Source: Planctomycetota bacterium (GTDB lineage Bacteria > Planctomycetota > Phycisphaerae > UBA1845 > UTPLA1). From it: 13,015 nucleotides of DNA. The DNA is taken from assembly GCA_016712275.1 (NCBI GenBank), contig JADJRI010000076.1, positions 1-13,015 of the forward strand, read 5' to 3'. This document shows positions 6,067 to 13,015 of the stretch, one piece after another. Each line of letters starts with the position of its first letter. The first letter of the stretch is position 1. Under the pieces are notes generated by a model. It worked only from the letters and a program-made list of their open reading frames with translations, was not told the origin of the DNA and did not search any database. The position numbers and the translations under genes were made by a program.

Positions 6067-7227
6067 TCAAGGGCCGGTGATGAATGCTGCGAAGTCGCGG
6101 GCGCGCTGCTGCCACGAGTTTTGACATGCAAAATTCTGACGGGCGGCGATATCCGGTGGTGTATTGGATTCATGAAGTTCTCGAAGTGCTTGAGCGATTT
6201 CATCGGGAGAGCGGCCCACACGAATCATGGGGCCGAAGACCTCGGTGTCCGCCACGGGCGTGGTGACGACCGGTTTTCCGAGGGCGAGGTATTCATAGAT
6301 TTTGACAGGATTCGCGGCCGACGCGATGTCTCCCACTTTGAAGGGTACCCAGCACAGATCGAAGGCTGCGACATACGCAGGAACGACTTCGTACGGTTTG
6401 CCGCCAAGAAAAGTGACGTTGGAGACTTCGGCAAGTTTGGCAATTTCCGCGGGCTGATTGTCGGGGCCAACAAATACAAAGTGGAACTCCGCAAGCCGTC
6501 GCGCCACTTCACGAATCAGCGGCCAGTCAATCCATTCATACAACGCGCCGACGAATCCCACGATTGGTGTCTTTGATGGCGGGGGCATGTCGGCCGGTCG
6601 AGGCAGTTTCGCGGCCACACCGGTGAATCGATCGACATCCACACCATTTCGAATGGTCTCGATGGGCATGCCGGGTTTTTGTGCGGCGATTTGTTGACGT
6701 AAGACTTCAGCCGTGACGACAGCGCCGTCGCATCGATCAATGAGTTCGCGCTCCCAAATCTTGAAGAGTCGCAGGAATTGCGAATCAGGCGCGTGAACTG
6801 AAAGATCGTCGATGCAATCGTAAATAACGCGCCGGAACGGAAGGGCATCCAGCCAGGGCGTCCACATCGGCGAAACGACGATGGCGGCGGATTCCGCGAG
6901 ATTGCATTTTTTTTCGAGACGGCGCCTTAAGCCGTAGCCGGCGTCGCGAAGCATTTTGTTGAGGCGTCGTTCGTGCATTCGCGGCCACCATCGAACCGGA
7001 TAGCGCGTCGGATGCGGGCGAACCACGTGAATCGGCGGCCGTGCCCGACGGAGCAATGACTGAATAAAACTTCGATAAGAGTGAGGTGGTTCGATGAAAA
7101 GTGCGGCCGTATTTTCGCGATGCCACGATTCCGTCAACATGCGCGTGCGTCCGATGAGTGGGAAATCCCACGTGACGGCGGTGAGTGAAATGAAGGCGGG
7201 CGCGGATGGAATGTCGTATCCGTTCAA
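6067..7227 (-). CDS. Glycosyltransferase, GT-B fold (GT4-like)
   Basis: This is a cytoplasmic sugar transferase probably acting on a lipid-linked glycan. The proposed start is the TTG at 7227-7225, which overlaps the stop of the permease gene as TTGA and gives 386 residues; an upstream ATG at 7353 would overlap the permease by about 130 bases and add sequence foreign to the family. The first recognisable family element, FISLTAVTWDFPLIGRTRML (residues 12-31 from that TTG), resembles the N-terminus of 'xxWDFxxxRPQ' glycosyltransferases; the first in-frame ATG (7140) would delete it. Other features: RVIYDCIDDLSVH (acceptor-domain end), IRNGVDVDRF, PIVGFVGALYEWIDW, FHFVFVGP, and the donor-binding GDIASAANPVKIYEYLALGK with the GT4-type E, followed by PVVTTPVADTEVF. 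Coupled translation with the exporter permease suggests it builds the exported polysaccharide. Confidence 0.87.
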   Translation of the reverse strand: MNGYDIPSAPAFISLTAVTWDFPLIGRTRMLTESWHRENTAALFIEPPHSYRSFIQSLLRRARPPIHVVRPHPTRYPVRWWPRMHERRLNKMLRDAGYGLRRRLEKKCNLAESAAIVVSPMWTPWLDALPFRRVIYDCIDDLSVHAPDSQFLRLFKIWERELIDRCDGAVVTAEVLRQQIAAQKPGMPIETIRNGVDVDRFTGVAAKLPRPADMPPPSKTPIVGFVGALYEWIDWPLIREVARRLAEFHFVFVGPDNQPAEIAKLAEVSNVTFLGGKPYEVVPAYVAAFDLCWVPFKVGDIASAANPVKIYEYLALGKPVVTTPVADTEVFGPMIRVGRSPDEIAQALRELHESNTPPDIAARQNFACQNSWQQRARDFAAFITGP

Positions 7228-8090
7228 ATATACTTGGCGAAATGGCCCTCGCCGCGAATGAAAACGTAGAATCCGCCGAAGAAGGCAACGATGGCCAATC
7301 CCACGACATACAGCAAATGCACCGGGTCGGGTGAGTGACCCCGGAGGATGCAATCGCGGTAGGCTTCGAAGAAGCAGGCGATGGGATTGAGCATAAAGAG
7401 TGTCAGGTATTCAACCGGAATGATGCCGCGCTCGGCTTTGGAGACGCGATAGAAAACGGGGGAAAAGTAGAACAGAAATCGAAGGCCCACAGCAACCAGG
7501 TTGGCAGTGTCGGCAAAGAAAGCGCCGAGGAATGCGATCAAATAGCTGAGGCCCAGCGTAAAAACCAGTTGGACGACAACAATGAGGGGAACCCAGAGCA
7601 AAAAAGGTGTGAAATGCTGGCGGCCGATGGCGAGCATGATAACGAGTAGCGCAACCAGCCCCCAGAAGAAATCGGAAAGACGGGCCAGACATGCCGACGT
7701 TGGAAAAATGGCCTTCGGAAAATTAATTTCATGAATAAGGCCGCGGTTTGTACGGATGCAACTGGTAGCGCTGTTGAGCGCACCGTCGAAAAAGCGCCAT
7801 GAAATAATGCCGCAGAGTAGAAAGAGAATGAACTCAATGGTGCCGCCGGGCTTGTCGTGAACCTGTCGGAAGGATGAAAAACCGAAAATAAAGAGATAAA
7901 CCAGCATGAAGAGCAAAGGGTCCAAAAGACCCCAGAGGCGTCCCAACGCTTTGTCGCGGTGCCCGGCTTTGAGATTGCTGGTCACGAGGAATCGAATTGT
8001 CTCGCGTCGGGAATAAAGTTCGCCGAGTTTCTGAAACAGATGAACTGGCTGACGCGTGGGTGGGCTGGGTGGTGCAAGAGTCGTGGTCAT
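7224..8090 (-). CDS. wzm: ABC-2 type polysaccharide exporter permease (Wzm/TagG-like)
   Basis: This is the membrane subunit of an ABC exporter that moves lipid-linked polysaccharide (O-antigen, teichoic acid-like or capsule) across the inner membrane. It has 288 residues, normal for the family. ATG at 8090 has AAGGA seven bases upstream. The N-terminal amphipathic signature is NLKAGHRDKALGRLWGLLDP (39-58, corresponding to 'KxRYxxSxLGxLWxxLxP'), followed by six hydrophobic segments (about 58-72, 84-102, 138-156, 165-190, 200-214, 258-278) with EINFPKAIFP (121-130) and FLFYFSPVFY (205-214). No ATPase (Wzt) gene occurs in the window; it may lie elsewhere. The stop overlaps the next gene's likely TTG start. 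It is divergent from the flippase gene across 132 bases, which should contain the promoters of both, although I could not identify them convincingly. Confidence 0.9.
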   Translation of the reverse strand: MTTTLAPPSPPTRQPVHLFQKLGELYSRRETIRFLVTSNLKAGHRDKALGRLWGLLDPLLFMLVYLFIFGFSSFRQVHDKPGGTIEFILFLLCGIISWRFFDGALNSATSCIRTNRGLIHEINFPKAIFPTSACLARLSDFFWGLVALLVIMLAIGRQHFTPFLLWVPLIVVVQLVFTLGLSYLIAFLGAFFADTANLVAVGLRFLFYFSPVFYRVSKAERGIIPVEYLTLFMLNPIACFFEAYRDCILRGHSPDPVHLLYVVGLAIVAFFGGFYVFIRGEGHFAKYI

Positions 8091-8222
8091 GGGCTATTCC
8101 TTGCTGGTCGCATGACGATTAGCATGGCCGTTGGCGGCGGTCATCGGCGAAAGCCGGAAACATGAGACTCGCGCCGGATTTGAAAGTCAAACGCGCGGGT
8201 CCGTCAAGCCCAATGGGCATCC

Positions 8223-8921
8223 ATGTTCTTTTCAAAGTTGCGACAAACATTTTCTCCATCGCAGCGATTCAACCGCGATGCGATTTGGAATCTGGGAAGT
8301 CTCGCGGTGATGGCGGCCGCGGGCATTTCCCTGAATTTCCTCGTGGCTTTGGGGTGGACCACCAAGGACGCCCTGGGCGTTTTCAATCAAGTCTATGCCA
8401 TTTATGTCGTACTGTCGCAGCTCGCGGTCGGCGGCGTGCATGCGTCGGTCTTGAAGCAGGTTTCTTATCAACAGGACGACATGCGTGCGGCCTCCCTTTC
8501 CGCGACCAGCGGATTGATGCTCGGGGCGATGTTGGCGGGGGGCGTTTGCCTTTTGGGGCTGCCGGTCAGTTTTGGAATCGGCGTTCTGCTCGAAAGCCCC
8601 GATGTGGCGGTTGGCCTGAGAGATGTACTGCCGGGGCTTTTCTTTTTCTCGCTGAACAAAATTCTGTTGAATGTTCTGAATGGCGCGCGACACATGCGGT
8701 CCTTCGCCGTTTTTTCCGCGCTGCGATTTGTGTTTATTCTCGGGGGCGTTGGCGGCGTCTACCTGCTTCAATGGCATTACCGCCATTTGGCGGTGGCCTT
8801 TTCGGTGGCAGAAATACTCCTTTTTATTTCGTTGGCCATTTATGTTCGTCTGTGCGTTTTGAATTCCGTGTCGCGGAGGATTGGCGATCGCGGATTCGAG
8901 GTCATTTCGATTTCGGCGTGA
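8223..8921 (+). CDS. wzx: Wzx-like polysaccharide flippase, N-terminal fragment (frameshifted)
   Basis: This is the N-terminal half of a MOP-superfamily lipid-linked oligosaccharide flippase. The start ATG at 8223 is the first after an in-frame stop at 8181; no strong ribosome binding site precedes it. Visible family features: IWNLGSLAVMAAAGISLNFL (21-40), a helix, FNQVYAIYVVLSQLAVGGVH (54-73), then SVLKQVSYQQ, typical of the MATE/Wzx fold where helix 2 precedes the loop with a conserved basic residue. Roughly six TM helices follow to about residue 210. Codons after about residue 212 (from VLNSVSRRIGDRG to the stop at 8919-8921) are out-of-frame readthrough. The true protein continues in the frame ending at 9523. 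The restored length is about 433 residues, typical of Wzx. Confidence 0.88.
   Translation: MFFSKLRQTFSPSQRFNRDAIWNLGSLAVMAAAGISLNFLVALGWTTKDALGVFNQVYAIYVVLSQLAVGGVHASVLKQVSYQQDDMRAASLSATSGLMLGAMLAGGVCLLGLPVSFGIGVLLESPDVAVGLRDVLPGLFFFSLNKILLNVLNGARHMRSFAVFSALRFVFILGGVGGVYLLQWHYRHLAVAFSVAEILLFISLAIYVRLCVLNSVSRRIGDRGFEVISISA
8857..8881 (+). other. wzx: Single-base deletion breaking the flippase gene
   Basis: Similarity passes from the 8223 frame to the frame one base earlier between about 8857 and 8881. Adding one T to the TTTT at 8857-8860 gives RLCVFEFRVAEDWRSRIRGH, continuous with HFDFGVKGFLASL, the usual start of the Wzx second half. The exact site is not certain, since other single insertions in this stretch also restore the frame. 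As in secDF, one base is missing, and no slippery heptamer is present. Confidence 0.78.
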
Positions 8922-9523
8922 AGGGTTTTCTGGCATCGCTCGTGTCGGACCTGAACACCCGCGTGGATGCTATCATGCTGGGATATTTCTTTCCAGATGC
9001 GACCGTCGGCCTATATACCATGGCGTCGACCGCCGCGGAGGGCCTGTATCAGTTTCCCGTGGTCATTCAGCGCAACGTGAATCCGCTCGTCGGCAAGGCC
9101 TTCGCGAACAACGATTTGAATCGAATCGAATGGATCGCACGAAAGACCCGACGGATCATGTGGGCGATCATGTTCGGCATCGCCGCAATCGCGATATTCG
9201 CGTATGTCCCCGTGATAAAACATTTTCTGCCGGGTAAGGGATATGAAGCAAGTTGGACTGCGTTCGTCATTCTGCTCGTCGGCATCGTTATTCAATCGGG
9301 CTTCGCGCCCATGGGCGGCATTTTGTTTCAGGGCGGTAAGCCCGGCGCCCAGACGATGTTGATGGTCTATGTGGTGCTCACCAATATTGCAATGAATCTG
9401 CTCCTGATTCCCATCTGGGGCATCAATGGCGCGGCCGCCGCAACCGGCATCGCCTATGTGATGCAGGGCATGCTGATCATCGTTTTTGCGAAGCGGCATT
9501 TAGGGGTTAAGCTATGGCCGTGA
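8918..9523 (+). CDS. wzx: Wzx-like polysaccharide flippase, C-terminal fragment (frameshifted)
   Basis: This is the second half of the flippase. The frame is open from further upstream; GTG at 8918 is just the first plausible start codon here, and coding really continues from the upstream fragment. Features: FGVKGFLASLVSDLNTRVDA and MLGYFFPDATVGLYTMA, a highly typical Wzx segment for helices 7-8, then a central QRNVNPLVGKAFANND stretch, and four to five more helices ending in MGGILFQGGKPGAQT and NAAGAATGIAY-like text (here GINGAAAATGIAYVMQGM). The stop is at 9521-9523. The gene is divergent from the exporter permease and 114 bases upstream of the sugar amidotransferase on the same strand, so the two are probably co-transcribed. 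Confidence 0.85.
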   Translation: MKGFLASLVSDLNTRVDAIMLGYFFPDATVGLYTMASTAAEGLYQFPVVIQRNVNPLVGKAFANNDLNRIEWIARKTRRIMWAIMFGIAAIAIFAYVPVIKHFLPGKGYEASWTAFVILLVGIVIQSGFAPMGGILFQGGKPGAQTMLMVYVVLTNIAMNLLLIPIWGINGAAAATGIAYVMQGMLIIVFAKRHLGVKLWP

Positions 9524-9588
9524 AATGTGTCGAATGTCCAGCGGTGCGTTGCGCTCTGATGTCGTGATATGAAAAAGAATCGATCATC

Positions 9589-9598
9589 GGCCCGGGCC
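9589..9598. other. Perfect 10-bp palindrome upstream of the amidotransferase gene
   Basis: GGCCCGGGCC lies 39 bases before the ATG at 9638 in the 114-base gap. Overlapping it, GGGC (9594-9597) can also pair with GCCC (9602-9605). It could be a small operator or hairpin, but in GC-rich DNA such a palindrome can arise by chance. Confidence 0.25.
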
Positions 9599-9637
9599 TG
9601 TGCCCAGTGCTCTCCCTTGCAATAGGTTTACGATCAG

Positions 9638-11698
9638 ATGTGCGGAATCTTCGGAATTGTGTTGGGTGATGATTCACCGGTTTCCTCAAGGGAATTCGAG
9701 TCGACAGCTGCCGCGCTCTTTAAGCTTTCTGAAACGCGGGGCAAGGAGTCGGCCGGAATGGCCGTGGTGAACGGCGGACCGATCCAAGTCCTTAAGCAGG
9801 CGATTCCGGCATCGGTGATGGTGGATAGCCGCGCGTTTCGCGAGATGATTCGCGAAACACTTCATACGGAAAAAGGAACAAGTACCTCGCGCACCCTGAT
9901 CGGCCATTCGCGACTGGTGACGAATGGTGCACAGGAGAACAACAGCAACAATCAGCCGGTGATCGCGGACGGCATGGTGGCGATTCACAACGGCATCATC
10001 ACAAATGACGCGCTACTGTGGAAACAGTTTCCGGCGCTCCGGCGCGAATACGAGATCGATACGGAAGTATTGCTCAAGCTCATTCGAATGTATGCCGCCG
10101 AGGGTCGCTCACTCACGAATGCGGTGCGGGCGGCCTTTAGGGACATACAGGGCTATGCTTCGGTCGCGGTGCTGTTTGACGATCAAAACGATCTTCTACT
10201 GGCCACCAACAACGGATCGCTGTATTGGGTTCGGTCGCCGGTATCGAAAATGGTCGTTTTTGCATCGGAAGAATTTATCCTGCGAACGCTGATCGAGCGG
10301 CGCGATTTGCGTGCCATGTTCGCGGGTGAAACGGTCGAGCGGATTCAGCCGGGACATGCAACGTGGGTGGGGCTGAATTCTCTGGATTCGCGGCCATTCA
10401 TGCTGGGCTTGGACAAAGAACATGCAACAGGCGATTTGCCGGGTCCTCGCATCATCGGCCGCCGCGAGATCGTGGATCGATCTGCTCAATACGACGCGGA
10501 ATTCGCGGACAAGCGGATTCGCGTTTTTACGCCGGTGGTTTTTTCGCCCGGCGACAATGCCTGCCTGTTGACACAGCATTTGGACGCGGTGAAGAAGCTG
10601 AAGCGATGCACCAGGTGTGTGCTGCCGGAGACTTACCCATTCATCCGATTCGATGAAAACGGCGTTTGCTATCAGTGTCGCCACCCGCGCCAATTTGTCC
10701 CCAAGGGTCACGATGCGCTCGCGGCCGAAATGGATAAAGTGCGTCGCGGCGACGGCAAGCCGGATTGTCTCGTTGCGGTCAGCGGCGGGCGCGACAGCAT
10801 CTATGGCCTTCATTACATGAAGACCGTGCTGGGGATGAATCCGATCGCCTACACCTACGACTGGGGCATGGTGACGGACCTGGCGCGGCGCAACATTTCA
10901 CGTATCTGTGGAAAGCTGGGCGTCGAGCACATACTCGTTTCGGCGGACATCAACCGAAAGCGCGACAACATTCGCAAGAACATTTCGGCATGGCTGAAGC
11001 GGCCGGATTTGGGCGTCATTCCCCTGTTCATGGCCGGTGACAAAACCTTCTTTTATTACGCAAAGAAGGTGCAGGATCAGGTCGGCGTGGATCAAGTGAT
11101 ATGGTGCTCAGGAAGTTGGCTGGAGGGTGCGGACTTTAAGTGGTCGTTTTGCGGGGTTCATCGAGACCGTGATATCGAGGCCAAACGCGCGGACGCTTCA
11201 AATTCCGGGTTTGGATTCAAGCTGCGGCTCCTGATGTATTATGGAAAGCAGTTCTTGCTGAATCCGTCGTACCTGAATTCCACGCTGATTGATACGATGT
11301 TTGGCTTCTATTCTTACTACATGCTTCCGCGTAACTTTACCTATTTGTACAGCTACTTGCCCTGGAACGAAGAGACGATCATCGACACACTCGTGAAGGA
11401 ATATGACTGGGAGCTCTCGGGCGACACCAAGCAAACGTGGCGCATCGGCGACGGTACTGCCAGTTTTTATAATTACATTTATCACTGCGTGGCGGGCTTT
11501 AGCGAAAACGATACGTTTAGAAGCGAGCAGGTGCGCCGAGGCATGATTACGCGAGAACAGGCCCTGGAACATGTGACCTACGAGAATATTCCAAGATATG
11601 AGAGTATAAAGTGGTACCTCAGCATTATTGGGCTGGGCGATGAATTCAACCGCGTGATTTCAATCATCAATTCAATTCCCAAGCACTATTCCGCGTGA
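9638..11698 (+). CDS. Fused class II glutamine amidotransferase / WbpG-PseA-type N-acetyl-sugar amidotransferase
   Basis: This 686-residue two-domain enzyme likely converts an N-acetyl group of a nucleotide sugar to an acetamidino group (or adds an amide) using glutamine-derived ammonia. Domain 1 (1 to about 250) is an Ntn glutaminase as in GlmS, PurF and AsnB: Cys2 nucleophile in MCGIFGIV, GHSRLVTNG (89-97), HNGIITN (117-123), IDTEV (140-144). Domain 2 (about 320-686) is an ATP-pyrophosphatase of the WbpG/PseA type: CTRC (324-327) and CYQC (344-347) forming a probable zinc site, PP-loop VSGGRDS (381-387), and C-terminal WRIGDGTASFYNYIYH (601-616) plus RSEQVRRGMITREQAL (628-643). In the studied WbpG systems ammonia comes from separate HisH/HisF-like proteins; none are seen here, so the fused glutaminase presumably replaces them. 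ATG at 9638 is required for Cys2; the ribosome site (AGG) is weak. Confidence 0.9.
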   Translation: MCGIFGIVLGDDSPVSSREFESTAAALFKLSETRGKESAGMAVVNGGPIQVLKQAIPASVMVDSRAFREMIRETLHTEKGTSTSRTLIGHSRLVTNGAQENNSNNQPVIADGMVAIHNGIITNDALLWKQFPALRREYEIDTEVLLKLIRMYAAEGRSLTNAVRAAFRDIQGYASVAVLFDDQNDLLLATNNGSLYWVRSPVSKMVVFASEEFILRTLIERRDLRAMFAGETVERIQPGHATWVGLNSLDSRPFMLGLDKEHATGDLPGPRIIGRREIVDRSAQYDAEFADKRIRVFTPVVFSPGDNACLLTQHLDAVKKLKRCTRCVLPETYPFIRFDENGVCYQCRHPRQFVPKGHDALAAEMDKVRRGDGKPDCLVAVSGGRDSIYGLHYMKTVLGMNPIAYTYDWGMVTDLARRNISRICGKLGVEHILVSADINRKRDNIRKNISAWLKRPDLGVIPLFMAGDKTFFYYAKKVQDQVGVDQVIWCSGSWLEGADFKWSFCGVHRDRDIEAKRADASNSGFGFKLRLLMYYGKQFLLNPSYLNSTLIDTMFGFYSYYMLPRNFTYLYSYLPWNEETIIDTLVKEYDWELSGDTKQTWRIGDGTASFYNYIYHCVAGFSENDTFRSEQVRRGMITREQALEHVTYENIPRYESIKWYLSIIGLGDEFNRVISIINSIPKHYSA

Positions 11699-11699
11699 T

Positions 11700-11718
11700 T
11701 GCCGAAGAGCGATCGGCA
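11700..11718. terminator. Possible weak hairpin between convergent genes
   Basis: T-GCCGA (11700-11705) and TCGGC-A (11713-11718) can form a 6-bp stem with a 7-base loop in the 47-base gap between the amidotransferase stop and the methyltransferase stop. There is no T-tract on either side, so it is only a candidate bidirectional terminator. Confidence 0.25.
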
Positions 11719-11745
11719 TAGGCAGCTCGACAAGTGGTTGGCGCG

Positions 11746-12384
11746 TCAATTCGTCTTGGGCTTTTCACCGGTGGCAATCGTCTGATAGCACCACGGCCGG
11801 GGGAATGGAACAAGCCCGAAAGCAATTGTAGGAAACCCGCCTGAATAGAGCTTTATATTTGCAAGGCCCGCAATTTCCATGATTCGGATCAGCCACCGCT
11901 GCGGGTAAAGGCAAACGTGGCCAAATGGCTGGTACTGGCCGTTTTTCCCATAGAAAAAGCGCCGCGTAAGAAACAACGTGAGCAGCCGTTCGATCGGCGA
12001 ATTGGGGTTGGGGGTGGAAAGGACGATGATTCCTCCCGGTTTCAAGGCCCGAAGGCAACCGCGCAGGAATTCAACCGGCTTTTCCATGTGCTCCAGAATC
12101 TCACCCGCATGAATCGCATCCACCGCGCACTCGCCCACGGGCTCGGGCAAGTTCATGACGTCGCCGACGACAAAGCTGGCGTAATTCTTGGGAAGCGGAA
12201 CGTTTTCCTGCAAATCGAGTCCGATGATCTCGCGGTTTCCCAAGAACGGATTTGGCATGTCCGCGCACCCAATATCAAGGACGCGGTCTCGACCTTCACA
12301 AAGTCGGGCCATCCGCTTCAGACGATATTTTTCGTGTCCCATGGTATGACAATCGTTTCCTTCAACAAGCGGGTCCCGATTCAT
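11746..12384 (-). CDS. Class I SAM-dependent methyltransferase
   Basis: This is a cytoplasmic Rossmann-fold methyltransferase, with a substrate I cannot name. Motif I is RVLDIGCADMPNPF (34-47), where the usual GxGxG is replaced by GCADMP. The acidic end of strand 2 is GLDLQE (55-60), motif post-II GDVMNLP (74-80) binds the adenine, then AGEILEHMEKPVEFLRG (93-109) with the common EHxxxP pattern, and LKPGGIIVLSTPNPNS (114-129). After that PFGHVCLYPQRWL resembles the C-terminal 'GHxxxxs' region of ubiE/COQ5-like glycan methyltransferases. The first ATG (12384) gives 212 residues; the ATG at 12342 (MGHEKYRLKRM) is a plausible alternative, as GAAGGAAA lies 12 to 18 bases upstream. The gene is convergent with the sugar amidotransferase and is a candidate for methylating a sugar or the glycan's end. 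Confidence 0.85.
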   Translation of the reverse strand: MNRDPLVEGNDCHTMGHEKYRLKRMARLCEGRDRVLDIGCADMPNPFLGNREIIGLDLQENVPLPKNYASFVVGDVMNLPEPVGECAVDAIHAGEILEHMEKPVEFLRGCLRALKPGGIIVLSTPNPNSPIERLLTLFLTRRFFYGKNGQYQPFGHVCLYPQRWLIRIMEIAGLANIKLYSGGFPTIAFGLVPFPRPWCYQTIATGEKPKTN

Positions 12385-12630
12385 TGGTACGGCCGCCGGC
12401 TGCCTGCAAGGCTGGCAGTGTCTACACGCGCCGGCGTAGGGTGATCCAGAAAACTTCGGCGGTCAAGCGCCGCGCGATGCGGCCGAAACGCAGCCGACTC
12501 CGAGCTACAGGGGCTTTCCTTATTCTCTGGGAACATGTACTAAGTACGCTCGAAACCCCATCGCGCGACAAGTGACCGGCCGGTTCCGGTTTCAATCGTC
12601 GCTCCCGCCGATGTGGCTTCGGAGCCGAGC

Positions 12631-13015
12631 ATGAGCGCAACAGTTGAAGATTCGCATCGCGATCGGCTCAGAAATGGCGCTCATCTTGTGCTGCTTATTG
12701 TCCTTGTTACGGCCGCGCTGTTGAGGCTTCCGGGGCTGAATCATCTGCCGCCGCCGCTCAATCAGGACGAAGCATCCCGCTTGTACGACGCATGGAGTCT
12801 GCTGGAGACCGGGACGGATCGGCACGGTGATGCATGGCCGATGTTTCTGAAGAGCTTTGGCGAAGGTGACTATACCGCGTCACTCACGACGATTCTGACA
12901 ATTCCCTTTGTGTCCATGCTCGGCCCGACGCAGTGGGCCGTTCGGCTGCCCGATGCACTCTGCGGCGTCGTCACCATTTGGCTCGTGTTCCTGCTGATCC
13001 GCCGAATGATCGGCG
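12631..13015 (+). CDS. Polytopic membrane glycosyltransferase, GT39/ArnT-like (N-terminal part)
   Basis: The gene begins at ATG 12631 (GGAG at 12621-12624, six bases upstream) and runs off the window after 128 codons. A TM segment (about 17-33, HLVLLIVLVTAALLRLP) leads into a conserved first extracytoplasmic loop, LNQDEASRLYDAWSLLETG (43-61), whose DE pair (46-47) corresponds to the catalytic acid pair of PMT, ArnT and related GT-C enzymes. The following GDAWPMFLKSFGEGDY and LPDALCGVVTIWLVFLLIRR are typical of 'DGEGYTxxYL' family members. Such proteins use a polyprenyl-phosphate sugar donor and act on the outer side of the membrane. The 246-base divergent gap to the methyltransferase gene (12385-12630) holds no recognisable gene; a short inverted repeat, GTACT-A-AGTAC, lies at 12537-12547. 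Confidence 0.85.
   Translation, partial: MSATVEDSHRDRLRNGAHLVLLIVLVTAALLRLPGLNHLPPPLNQDEASRLYDAWSLLETGTDRHGDAWPMFLKSFGEGDYTASLTTILTIPFVSMLGPTQWAVRLPDALCGVVTIWLVFLLIRRMIG

Noticed and set aside
5978..6127. N-terminal extension of ubiA from ATG at 6127
   Set aside because: The extra 50 residues (Arg/Pro/His-rich) do not look like UbiA, and this would overlap the 3' end of the glycosyltransferase gene.
7228..7353. N-terminal extension of the glycosyltransferase from ATG at 7353
   Set aside because: The sequence is antisense-like or out-of-frame permease coding, is Arg/Cys-rich and precedes the recognisable family start.
8091..8222. Possible promoters for the permease and the flippase (TTGACG, TTGACT on the minus strand; TTGAAA on the plus strand)
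   Set aside because: None has a -10 hexamer with more than four consensus matches at the right spacing; two nearby TTGAC copies alone are weak evidence.
8857..8881. Programmed -1 ribosomal frameshifting in the flippase or secDF
   Set aside because: No X XXY YYZ heptamer is present at any of the three sites, and such recoding is not known for these families.
8232..8936. Open frame on the minus strand opposite the flippase (234 codons)
   Set aside because: It mirrors the flippase codons, is rich in Gln, Asn and Arg, and has no homology-like motif; it is an antisense artefact.
9514..9567. 17-codon reading frame MAVKCVECPAVRCALMS overlapping the flippase stop
   Set aside because: It is very short and without a ribosome site or family resemblance; the Cys residues alone are not enough to call it a gene.
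12537..12547. Inverted repeat GTACT-A-AGTAC in the divergent gap
   Set aside because: With five-base arms and a one-base centre it is too short to assign to an operator, although the divergent position is suggestive.
1..13015. tRNA, rRNA, CRISPR arrays, insertion sequences, phage or toxin-antitoxin genes
   Set aside because: I saw no tandem spaced repeats, transposase motifs, terminal inverted repeats or RNA-gene-like sequence in the window.

Overview
The window is a moderately GC-rich bacterial fragment with tightly packed genes on both strands. It looks like an environmental, possibly metagenome-derived, member of the Planctomycetota, perhaps Phycisphaerae. That placement is an inference. 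It rests on a fused and strongly enlarged SecDF, an Ala/Gln-rich stretch containing a SQPTSQPT repeat, and the general style of the proteins. There is no rRNA or marker gene to confirm it.

Left part (1-4857, minus strand, read right to left). A small gene of unknown function encodes a secreted protein (4435-4857) with a good sigma70-like promoter placed almost on its start codon. After it comes a very large secDF translocase gene (4276 down to 181), then the first 46 codons of a membrane-anchored protein that runs off the window. The secDF gene is split into three reading frames by two one-base deletions (near 3272 and 1044). Restoring one base at each site gives a continuous protein of about 1365 residues.

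Middle part (5081-8090, minus strand): an ABC-2 polysaccharide exporter permease (Wzm/TagG type), a GT-B glycosyltransferase that probably starts at a TTG overlapping the permease stop, and a UbiA/MqnP-type prenyltransferase with its own promoter-like sequence. The UbiA enzyme most likely belongs to quinone synthesis and is probably not part of the polysaccharide pathway.

Right part (8223-13015): divergent from the permease is a Wzx-like flippase, broken by a third one-base deletion near 8857-8881. It is followed by a large two-domain amidotransferase, in which a class II glutaminase is fused to a WbpG/PseA-type N-acetyl-sugar amidotransferase. Convergent to that is a SAM-dependent methyltransferase. 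Divergent again is the start of an ArnT/PMT-like (GT39-type) membrane glycosyltransferase. Together these suggest a surface polysaccharide or glycan locus that makes an amidino- or amide-modified sugar, methylates something, and moves lipid-linked glycan across the membrane.

The three frameshifts are all of the same kind (one base missing) and fall in otherwise well conserved genes. The simplest explanation is residual sequencing or assembly error, not three pseudogenization events. I saw no tRNA, rRNA, CRISPR array, insertion sequence or phage gene. No gene-free stretch exceeds 300 bases unless the 4435-4857 gene is rejected, in which case 4277-5080 would be empty of recognisable genes.
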